39,808 nucleotides of DNA from a bacterium (GTDB lineage Bacteria; Patescibacteriota; Saccharimonadia; Saccharimonadales; Saccharimonadaceae), in the NCBI GenBank assembly GCA_030429975.1, contig JAUIGB010000009.1, forward strand, positions 1 through 39,808, read 5' to 3'. Each line of letters begins with the position of its first letter. The first letter of the stretch is position 1. Made by a program: the position numbers and the translations under genes. Below the pieces are notes generated by a model, which saw nothing but the letters and a program-made list of their open reading frames with translations, did not search any database and had not been told where the DNA came from. Positions 30,037 to 35,327 of the stretch are shown here, in pieces.

Positions 30037-31125
30037 TCAAGTGATTTTGCCTGTATTACGAACGGGTCGACCTTTCCACTTGATAACACCGAAGTTATAC
30101 TGCCATGTACTGATTATTAATAATCCAATTTCTTGGGCTATAGTGACCGGCAACAGCAAGGCGCCGACTAGTCTGTACCTAACCCAAACATTTGATAGGT
30201 AGTAATACGAAATCAAAAACTGCGCTATGATCGCACCTAGCATCCATGGATACCAAAACACCAACACGTACGGCGATAGTACCGTTACTAGCAATAATAT
30301 TAACCAGCAGACCTGTACCGGATTTTTACTAGACTGCGGATAAAGCAGGCGAATACTTGTTTCGACTTGTGATGACCAACGTTTTTCATAGCTCAGCCCT
30401 AACCACTTATTGCTCATAACAAGCCTGTACTGATTGGAGATAGCTAGCTTTCGGGCAACGTATGTTTCCATCTGCACCGACAACGGCAGTCTGTCGCTTG
30501 TCTCTATCTCGTTTAAAATTGTTTTTCTGTCTATCAGCCAAGCATTCGCGGCTGCCCTGGGCTTATGGGGGCTAAACCGCATTAACGTCCAAAAATGACG
30601 CATGGTAGTGAAAAGCGTACTAGTCGTCCAGTGGTCGTTACGAATCGGCACCACCGAAACCATCTTTGACTTATGCCGTATATAATATTGCACCAACCGC
30701 ATAATAGTATGGCGTTCTATTAGCGTGTCCACATCCAAAAAGAAAACTATTTCACCACTGGCGTGATCCGCTAGTACCGCCTGTGCGTGATTTTTACCCA
30801 ACCAACCATCTGGCAACTTTTTACCTTCGACAAAACGCACGCCAGCATGTGCGAACGACTTTATTAATATAGAAGTATCATCACGCGAGCCATCATCCAT
30901 CACGATAATCTCGAGCTTTGGATAATCACTCGCTACGACACGCTCTAGACACTGGGTCATGGCATGAGTTTCGTCGCGCGCGGTGATGCACACGGTTACG
31001 GTGGGATGGTCGTGCGATTCACGTTCGACGACGCCAATACGTAGCATTTTGAGCACACTGTACAGCTTGATCAGGACGTATAGATCGATGATACCGACGA
31101 TTGCAAGTATAATGATATCAACCAT
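30037..31125 (-). CDS. GT2 glycosyltransferase, CrtQ/HpnB-like, membrane-bound
   Basis: The N-terminus is a membrane helix, followed by a GT-A domain: VTVCITARDETHAMTQCLER, IIVMDDGSRDDTS, LPDGWLGKNHAQAVLADHA and FFLDVDTLIE (DxD-type metal motif). The PxGWxGKxxA phrase is characteristic of the CrtQ/hopanoid-associated group. Two or three C-terminal helices follow. Start at ATG 31125: TAATAT begins 13 nt upstream and any longer form would run into secE on the other strand. Given the carotenoid cluster 5 kb away, glycosylation of a C50 carotenoid or another polyprenoid lipid is plausible but unproven. Confidence 0.78.
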   Translation of the reverse strand: MVDIIILAIVGIIDLYVLIKLYSVLKMLRIGVVERESHDHPTVTVCITARDETHAMTQCLERVVASDYPKLEIIVMDDGSRDDTSILIKSFAHAGVRFVEGKKLPDGWLGKNHAQAVLADHASGEIVFFLDVDTLIERHTIMRLVQYYIRHKSKMVSVVPIRNDHWTTSTLFTTMRHFWTLMRFSPHKPRAAANAWLIDRKTILNEIETSDRLPLSVQMETYVARKLAISNQYRLVMSNKWLGLSYEKRWSSQVETSIRLLYPQSSKNPVQVCWLILLLVTVLSPYVLVFWYPWMLGAIIAQFLISYYYLSNVWVRYRLVGALLLPVTIAQEIGLLIISTWQYNFGVIKWKGRPVRNTGKIT

Positions 31126-31147
31126 TACCTTTATATTAACATGGATA

Positions 31148-31176
31148 TTGACAATACCACCGTAATCATCTATACT
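31148..31176 (+). promoter_or_regulatory. Promoter of secE-nusG
   Basis: TTGACA, 17-bp spacer, TATACT: the closest match to the sigma-70 consensus in the window. The predicted start is about 31183, only a few bases before a terminator-like hairpin. Confidence 0.88.
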
Positions 31177-31185
31177 TGACTTGAC

Positions 31186-31206
31186 GTCTGCAGAGCAGAC
31201 TTTTTT
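31186..31206 (+). terminator. Hairpin plus U-tract at the 5' end of the secE-nusG transcript
   Basis: GTCTGC/GCAGAC perfect 6-bp stem, AGA loop, then TTTTTT. It has full intrinsic-terminator form but sits between the promoter and the Shine-Dalgarno sequence (GAGGAG) of secE, so it may act as an attenuator or as a 5'-stabilising hairpin. Confidence 0.75.
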
Positions 31207-31228
31207 AATTTGTGAGGAGTTTTGACTA

Positions 31229-31624
31229 GTGGCCAAGAAAAGATCCAAAAAGCAATCAGCCGATAGCGACAGCAACGTTGTTCGCATCAAAGCTGGTGCG
31301 CCTACACCCAAAAAACGCGAAGAGGCCAAAGAGGCTGTCGTAACAAAAACAGTTGCAAAAAAACCCGAAAAGCCAAAAACGAAAGCAGTCAAAGCGCCCG
31401 TAGTTAAAAAACCAAAGGTAAAGACCGGTGGCGGTCCACTACGCGCATTTGGTGGCTACTTCAAAGGTGCATGGTTCGAGTTACGTCAGGTACGCTGGCC
31501 AAATCGCCGCGCCACTTGGAGCATGACCCTAGCCGTATTGTTATATAGTGCGTTTTTCGTAGTAATAATTCTACTTCTAGACGCCGCATTTAAATATATG
31601 TTTGATCTGATTTTAGGAAAATAA
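31229..31624 (+). CDS. secE: Preprotein translocase subunit SecE
   Basis: Single-span SecE of the SecYEG channel. The C-terminal ~60 residues are the family domain: FKGAWFELRQVRWPNRRATW on the cytoplasmic face, then the helix MTLAVLLYSAFFVVIILLL. The first ~70 residues are a Lys/Ala/Pro-rich extension absent from most SecE proteins and probably disordered. GTG start at 31229 with GAGGAG about 10 nt upstream. It is followed after 10 nt by nusG, the conserved secE-nusG pair. Confidence 0.92.
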   Translation: MAKKRSKKQSADSDSNVVRIKAGAPTPKKREEAKEAVVTKTVAKKPEKPKTKAVKAPVVKKPKVKTGGGPLRAFGGYFKGAWFELRQVRWPNRRATWSMTLAVLLYSAFFVVIILLLDAAFKYMFDLILGK

Positions 31625-31634
31625 GAGGAGAAAT

Positions 31635-32180
31635 ATGGTAAAGAATCGATACGACAGCACTCGCCAATGGTATGCAATCCATACTTACAGCGGTTATGAA
31701 GAAAAGGTAGCGGACAGCATTCGTCAGCGTATTAACGCGGTAGACATGGCCGACAAAATCTTTGATGTAATGGTGCCAAAAGAAAAGCAAATTCAAATCA
31801 AAAACGGTAAACGCAAAGTTGTCGAAGCAAAAATATTCCAAGGTTACGTTTTGGTAGAGATGAAGCTATCCGAAGAAACCTGGTTTATTGTCCGCAACAC
31901 CCCTGGTGTGACCGGATTTGTTGGTAGCGGGTCCGATCCTACTCCTGTATCCGATAGCGAAATTACCAAAATCAAGAAGCGTATGGGCGTCGAAGATCCA
32001 AAGCATCACATCGACTACGCCGAAGGTGAAGTGGTTAATATAATCGACGGCCCGTTCAAAGGCTTCGATGGTTCTATCAGCGAAATCGACACACAAAAGG
32101 GCAAGATTAAAGTCATGGTCAGTATGTTCGGTCGCGACACGCCCGTCGAATTGGACGCATTACAAGTTAATAAGGTCTAA
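31635..32180 (+). CDS. nusG: Transcription termination/antitermination protein NusG
   Basis: Binds RNA polymerase and couples transcription with Rho or the ribosome. N-terminal NGN domain: RQWYAIHTYSGYEEKVADSI, VPKEKQIQIKNGKRK, FQGYVLVEMKLSEETWFIVR and TPGVTGFVG. C-terminal KOW domain: VVNIIDGPFKGFDGSISEID. 181 aa, normal length. GAGGAG precedes the ATG. A strong terminator follows 13 nt after the stop codon. Confidence 0.96.
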   Translation: MVKNRYDSTRQWYAIHTYSGYEEKVADSIRQRINAVDMADKIFDVMVPKEKQIQIKNGKRKVVEAKIFQGYVLVEMKLSEETWFIVRNTPGVTGFVGSGSDPTPVSDSEITKIKKRMGVEDPKHHIDYAEGEVVNIIDGPFKGFDGSISEIDTQKGKIKVMVSMFGRDTPVELDALQVNKV

Positions 32181-32193
32181 GCAAAACACACTA

Positions 32194-32223
32194 AAGAAGT
32201 CCGGAATACCGGACTTCTTTTTT
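32194..32223 (+). terminator. Terminator between nusG and the 132-aa ORF
   Basis: Perfect 11-bp stem AAGAAGTCCGG/CCGGACTTCTT with AATA loop, then a T-run. The T-run is directly followed by GGAGGAG, the ribosome-binding site of the next ORF, and there is no promoter in between, so the next ORF is reached only by read-through. Confidence 0.9.
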
Positions 32224-32231
32224 GGAGGAGT

Positions 32232-32630
32232 ATGAATAAATCCCCTAGATACGAAGTACACGCAATAATTCCTAGCAAACATGATCCCGATACTCATGTT
32301 TTTCATTACTTTGGTGAATATCCTCAACACCAAGAAGATTTCAGAACAGGGCTGACACAAGAACATATCCTAGAAAAAATGGTTCAAAACATATTGGGAC
32401 GTCGCATATCCTACGACAAACAAATTAGTCGTAAAAAATTCATGGGGCAATTCGGTATGATTTACGAATCACACCTACAAACAGATGCAATTTCGATGCA
32501 AGATGATTTGCCCGACGAATACGGATGGTATCAGGTCAACAACGAAAAAGGCCCTTTTGGCATGGAACAAAGCGGAAGATGGGTAATACTACCCCGTAAA
32601 CTACGTAAACAAAGAGATGAACAAAACTAA
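32232..32630 (+). CDS. Hypothetical protein, 132 aa, behind the nusG terminator
   Basis: Not recognised. Soluble, rich in His and aromatic residues (FHYFGEYPQHQEDF) with a basic C-terminus (LPRKLRKQRDEQN). GGAGGAG stands 2 nt before the ATG and directly after the terminator T-run, so its expression depends on incomplete termination or antitermination after nusG. Codon use is like that of its left neighbours (many AT-rich codons), unlike the GC-rich tiny ORFs that follow. Confidence 0.6.
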   Translation: MNKSPRYEVHAIIPSKHDPDTHVFHYFGEYPQHQEDFRTGLTQEHILEKMVQNILGRRISYDKQISRKKFMGQFGMIYESHLQTDAISMQDDLPDEYGWYQVNNEKGPFGMEQSGRWVILPRKLRKQRDEQN

Positions 32631-32658
32631 CATTATCTGTAATATTATGGTATAATAG

Positions 32659-32686
32659 GCAAGCTCTCGGTCGAGAGTTGCTTTTT
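32659..32686 (+). promoter_or_regulatory. 5' hairpin with U-tract ahead of the micro-operon
   Basis: TATAAT at 32651-32656 is followed 2 nt later by GCAA-CTCTC / GAGAG-TTGC (one bulged G, GGTC loop) and TTTTT. The first ORF's GGAG stands just after. The core CTCTCGGTCG recurs inverted at 33193-33203, beyond the last tiny ORF. Confidence 0.65.
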
Positions 32687-32691
32687 AAATT

Positions 32692-32820
32692 ATGGAGATG
32701 ATCGGGATAGGGCTGTTCGCTCTGGTGATCGGTATGGCTATCCATGCCGTAGCCACGATTATAGCCCCACGCTGGCACGAACGCTTTGATAAACTACTAC
32801 AGCCGGGAGACAAGAGATGA
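32692..32820 (+). CDS. Micro-operon ORF 1, single-span membrane peptide, 42 aa
   Basis: MEMIGIGLFALVIGMAIHAV begins a hydrophobic helix (residues ~4-25) followed by a charged tail (PRWHERFDKLLQPGDKR), so a small inner-membrane peptide with a cytoplasmic basic end is expected. It overlaps ORF 2 by ATGA. Codon use is GC-richer than the surrounding genes. No family recognised. Confidence rests on the consistent start-stop overlaps in this row of four ORFs. Confidence 0.55.
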   Translation: MEMIGIGLFALVIGMAIHAVATIIAPRWHERFDKLLQPGDKR

Positions 32821-32924
32821 ATCGCTCGCAGGAATTAAACACCGCGATTGCCATTGGCATCATTGGCGTAGCCGTGTTGGTACTATTCCTTGGCATCGAC
32901 CAGTTGATGGAAGAGACCTCGTGA
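32817..32924 (+). CDS. Micro-operon ORF 2, single-span membrane peptide, 35 aa
   Basis: MNRSQELNTAIAIGIIGVAV followed by LVLFLGIDQLMEETS: a helix of about 20 hydrophobic residues with a polar N-terminus and an acidic C-terminus. It starts inside the last codon of ORF 1 (ATGA) and its stop overlaps the GTG of ORF 3 (GTGA), so it is coupled on both sides. Not recognised. Confidence 0.55.
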   Translation: MNRSQELNTAIAIGIIGVAVLVLFLGIDQLMEETS

Positions 32925-33064
32925 AGGTACTCCCATGGTTAGGGGCTTGCACGGCAGCCGGTCTAGTCGGCTTCGTCTATGGCAAGCTCCACGACAAAGA
33001 ACACTATTGGCGACGTTACGGCGATGCCGTTAACTACACGCCACCGATCAAACCGCAAAGGTGA
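32921..33064 (+). CDS. Micro-operon ORF 3, 47 aa
   Basis: VKVLPWLGACTAAGLVGFVYG starts with a short hydrophobic helix, then KLHDKEHYWRRYGDAVNYTP, a charged and aromatic tail. The GTG start overlaps the stop of ORF 2 (GTGA). The hydrophobic part (~16 residues) is marginal for a membrane span. Not recognised. Confidence 0.5.
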   Translation: MKVLPWLGACTAAGLVGFVYGKLHDKEHYWRRYGDAVNYTPPIKPQR

Positions 33065-33068
33065 CAAA

Positions 33069-33167
33069 ATGAAAGCCGTCGTCATATACGCAATCGCCGC
33101 CTTCCTAGGAGTCAAACTGCTCGCACGATATGAGCACAAAGTTGACCAGATGGAACCTCGTCGGTGA
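33069..33167 (+). CDS. Micro-operon ORF 4, short hydrophobic peptide, 32 aa
   Basis: MKAVVIYAIAAFLGVKLLAR, a ~17-residue hydrophobic helix, then YEHKVDQMEPRR. AGGTGACAAA before the ATG gives a Shine-Dalgarno match 4 nt downstream of the ORF 3 stop codon. Last of four tiny ORFs packed within 480 bp. Function unknown; toxin, holin-like and membrane-complex subunits are all conceivable. Confidence 0.5.
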   Translation: MKAVVIYAIAAFLGVKLLARYEHKVDQMEPRR

Positions 33168-33182
33168 GGAAAATAAACTAGC

Positions 33183-33210
33183 GGTTGCACTCACGACCGA
33201 GAGCGCAACC
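33183..33210 (+). terminator. Hairpin closing the micro-operon
   Basis: GGTTGC/GCAACC with an inner CTC/GAG stem. No T-run follows, so it is not a classical terminator. Its 3' half contains the reverse complement of the CTCTCGGTCG core of the hairpin at 32659-32686, so the micro-operon is bracketed by inverted copies. Confidence 0.5.
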
Positions 33211-33236
33211 CTGAAATTATATGATACAATTCCTCC

Positions 33237-33608
33237 ATGGCATTTCATGGATATACAGAGGACGATTATTTCGTAAAACGTGGTCGTCAACAGATGAACG
33301 AAGACATCTCTCATATTGATGACGACGCTACGGCACCGGAACTCGCACGCGTACAGGAACGGTTTTATGTCGGTCATATTGGCGTAAAATTATCCGTAGA
33401 GAAAGATAATGTGGAGATTGTTAAAAATCAATCACTCGCACAGGTAGAGGCGGCTACAGAACTTAATGATCAGCGAGACGTCCGACAATACGGCGCAGTC
33501 GCCAAGATGGCAGATTATTATCTATCTATCATGAGCCTGGACGGGCGCATACCCATCATCCCCAGAAAACAACTGAATATATATAAAGAACTCCTTGAAG
33601 AGTCTTGA
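33237..33608 (+). CDS. Hypothetical protein, 123 aa
   Basis: Not recognised. Soluble and charged; helical C-terminus (RQYGAVAKMADYYLSIMS, KQLNIYKELLEES) and an acidic middle. TACAAT (33225-33230) begins exactly 12 nt before the ATG, so the mRNA is probably leaderless. Codon use returns to the chromosomal style after the GC-rich micro-operon. It is followed by rplK with its own promoter starting in the last codons of this gene. Confidence 0.6.
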   Translation: MAFHGYTEDDYFVKRGRQQMNEDISHIDDDATAPELARVQERFYVGHIGVKLSVEKDNVEIVKNQSLAQVEAATELNDQRDVRQYGAVAKMADYYLSIMSLDGRIPIIPRKQLNIYKELLEES

Positions 33609-33633
33609 TTATAACGCTTACATCTGTTAAAAT
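33605..33633 (+). promoter_or_regulatory. Promoter of rplK
   Basis: TTGATT, 17-bp spacer, TAAAAT. The predicted leader is about 55 nt, longer than for most genes here, and contains an inverted repeat (33647-33655 with 33666-33674, 9 bp). Confidence 0.72.
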
Positions 33634-33646
33634 AACTCCGTTACGC

Positions 33647-33674
33647 ACTAAATATGCTTCAATAAATATTTAGT
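33647..33674 (+). promoter_or_regulatory. Stem-loop in the rplK leader
   Basis: ACTAAATAT pairs with ATATTTAGT around a 10-nt loop, upstream of the ribosome-binding region. AT-rich and weak; a translational control role is possible but unproven. Confidence 0.45.
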
Positions 33675-33694
33675 ACAAGAAAGAGAATAATTAT

Positions 33695-34120
33695 ATGGCC
33701 AAAAAAGTAATTGGTAATCTAAAACTACGTATCCCAGCTGGTCGTGCGACCGCAGGGCCTCCTGTTGGCTCGACACTAGGTCAATGGGGTCTGAACATGA
33801 TGGATTTCATCAATCCATTCAACGACGCTACGAAGGGCGATATGGGCAAAGACGTTATCGTACATATTCGCGTATTCGAAGATCGTACTTTTGACTGGAA
33901 AAGCTTGGGCCAACCAGTTGATGACGCCATTCGTGCTGCAATCGGCATCAAAAAGGGAAGCGGTAAACCACACGCTGAAAAAGTTGGCAAGATCACTCGC
34001 GCGCAACTAGCCGAAATCGCAGAGGCAAAGAAAGATCACTTGAATGCAATCGATGAGGAAGGTCGCATTAAAGTGATTGCCGGTACAGCCCGGAGCATGG
34101 GCGTCGAAGTAGTCGATTAA
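33695..34120 (+). CDS. rplK: 50S ribosomal protein L11
   Basis: L11 forms the GTPase-associated centre with 23S rRNA. KLRIPAGRATAGPPVGSTLG and LNMMDFINPFND match the N-terminal domain, KKGSGKPHAEKVGKITRAQL and GTARSMGVEVVD the RNA-binding C-terminal domain. 141 aa, normal. AAGAGAATAATT precedes the ATG. Unlike most bacteria it is not followed by rplA (L1) nor directly preceded by nusG; a terminator ends it at once. Confidence 0.96.
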   Translation: MAKKVIGNLKLRIPAGRATAGPPVGSTLGQWGLNMMDFINPFNDATKGDMGKDVIVHIRVFEDRTFDWKSLGQPVDDAIRAAIGIKKGSGKPHAEKVGKITRAQLAEIAEAKKDHLNAIDEEGRIKVIAGTARSMGVEVVD

Positions 34121-34144
34121 TTGATAGTCTGACACAAATATTAT

Positions 34145-34183
34145 AAAATACTCCTTACACTTACGTGATAAGGAGTATTTTTT
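34145..34183 (+). terminator. Terminator after rplK, abutting the next start codon
   Basis: AAATACTCCTTA/TAAGGAGTATTT, 12-bp stem with an 11-nt loop, then T-run ending at 34183; the next ATG is at 34184. The 3' arm carries AAGGAG, which could double as a Shine-Dalgarno sequence for the following ORF and would be hidden when the hairpin forms. Confidence 0.85.
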
Positions 34184-34687
34184 ATGGAGCATACTACACC
34201 AACTCCCGACAATCGACCTAATGTAGATGATTTGCATTTCGACATAATGGCCGAGCTTTTCGGAGAACAAATAGCCCTAGACGAATGTGATGAGTTCGAG
34301 CAAATGTCAAAAGGCCTGAGTGTGCAACATGACATAAATGAGCGCCTAGAAAATCACGTAATATCTATCAATATCGAAACATCTAGCGTCGGAATACAGG
34401 TGGCGGAAAATGATGATATTGACATGTTTTGTAAAGAAGACGGATCCACGTTTAACGTGTATGGGGATGTGGTCCACGTAGGGCTGGGTTATCTCAATGG
34501 CGTAAACGCATATATGGTTGTAGTTGCATCTATGCTAGAAACGGCAGAGAGCGAAACGAAACTTTGCCACGCTTATGTACACCTAAAAAGTATCGAGAAC
34601 TACCAGTACCGAGAAAATATACCCAAAGTAGAGATGACGATTGATGAGCAGGAACCGGCTACCGATTTGAACGAAAAAGAAAATTGA
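34184..34687 (+). CDS. Hypothetical protein, 167 aa
   Basis: No family recognised. Strongly acidic N-terminus (DDLHFDIMAELFGEQIALDE), then alternating strands (VISINIETSSVGIQVAENDD, VHVGLGYLNGVNAYMVVVAS) and a polar C-terminus ending in charged residues. The start codon abuts the rplK terminator; the AAGGAG in the hairpin's 3' arm lies 9 nt upstream and is a possible hidden ribosome-binding site. This makes its translation dependent on the hairpin state. Followed by another unknown gene with a clear Shine-Dalgarno sequence. Confidence 0.6.
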   Translation: MEHTTPTPDNRPNVDDLHFDIMAELFGEQIALDECDEFEQMSKGLSVQHDINERLENHVISINIETSSVGIQVAENDDIDMFCKEDGSTFNVYGDVVHVGLGYLNGVNAYMVVVASMLETAESETKLCHAYVHLKSIENYQYRENIPKVEMTIDEQEPATDLNEKEN

Positions 34688-34718
34688 TATAAAATACCAG
34701 ACCATACAAGGAGCACAC

Positions 34719-35327
34719 ATGAGCAGCCCAGAGAATAAAGGCAATGAATACTTCGAGCAGTGGACCGATTACGGTTTGCGTCAACTATACCAGTACATGG
34801 GTAGCGAGCAACCTAGTTTGGAAAACGACAGAATAAAAGATCCGTTAGCATTGGCAAAGATGCACCAAACAACACTAGACGAAATACCCCTAGACCCAAA
34901 TGTCAAAAACGACATGGCTAAATACAGCGAAGAAACCCTTAACGAGGTAGCGCGCAAAAAATACAAGACGCACCACCTAGTGATATTCACCAAGAGGCTG
35001 ATAGTCCTGACGCAGCTAGATTTCGAGGAATGGGAAGTGCAGGATCACTCGACCGACAGTAACGGGCAAGGTATTATGATTCAAGGTTTGTTCGGTAGAT
35101 TCGCATACGAACCCGCCGCTGATCACCAGTATCTAGAGCAAGATTCACTGACTATACGGATGGACAATCCTGATTTTCTATACACGACGTCAAAGATAAT
35201 ACGCGACAAAATATCTCCGTCCAACAAGAACTTAATATACCTAGAAGAGGGTAGTCAGCTGACCATTCCAGTGGCATCCGTTGAAGGCCAGGCCTACGAC
35301 GCCGAAAGTCTATTCGGCACTAATTAA
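34719..35327 (+). CDS. Hypothetical protein, 202 aa
   Basis: Not recognised. Soluble; helical N-terminal ~80 residues, then a beta-rich domain (HHLVIFTKRLIVLTQLDFEEW, IMIQGLFGRFAYEP, LTIRMDNPDFLY) and a C-terminal segment of mixed character. AAGGAG stands 6 nt before the ATG, so it is translated conventionally and may share a transcript with the preceding gene 31 nt upstream. Its 3' end overlaps the convergent FAD oxidase by 4 nt. Confidence 0.6.
   Translation: MSSPENKGNEYFEQWTDYGLRQLYQYMGSEQPSLENDRIKDPLALAKMHQTTLDEIPLDPNVKNDMAKYSEETLNEVARKKYKTHHLVIFTKRLIVLTQLDFEEWEVQDHSTDSNGQGIMIQGLFGRFAYEPAADHQYLEQDSLTIRMDNPDFLYTTSKIIRDKISPSNKNLIYLEEGSQLTIPVASVEGQAYDAESLFGTN

Noticed and set aside
31126-31392. 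N-terminal extension of the GT2 glycosyltransferase by 89 codons
   Set aside because: It would overlap the secE coding region and promoter on the other strand; a -10 box 13 nt before the ATG at 31125 supports the shorter protein.
685-33064. Alternative genetic code with UGA read as Gly
   Set aside because: UGA serves as the stop codon of many conserved genes and of ATGA overlaps (for example rplQ/rplM, trpS-side operon, crt cluster); no conserved frame continues through UGA.
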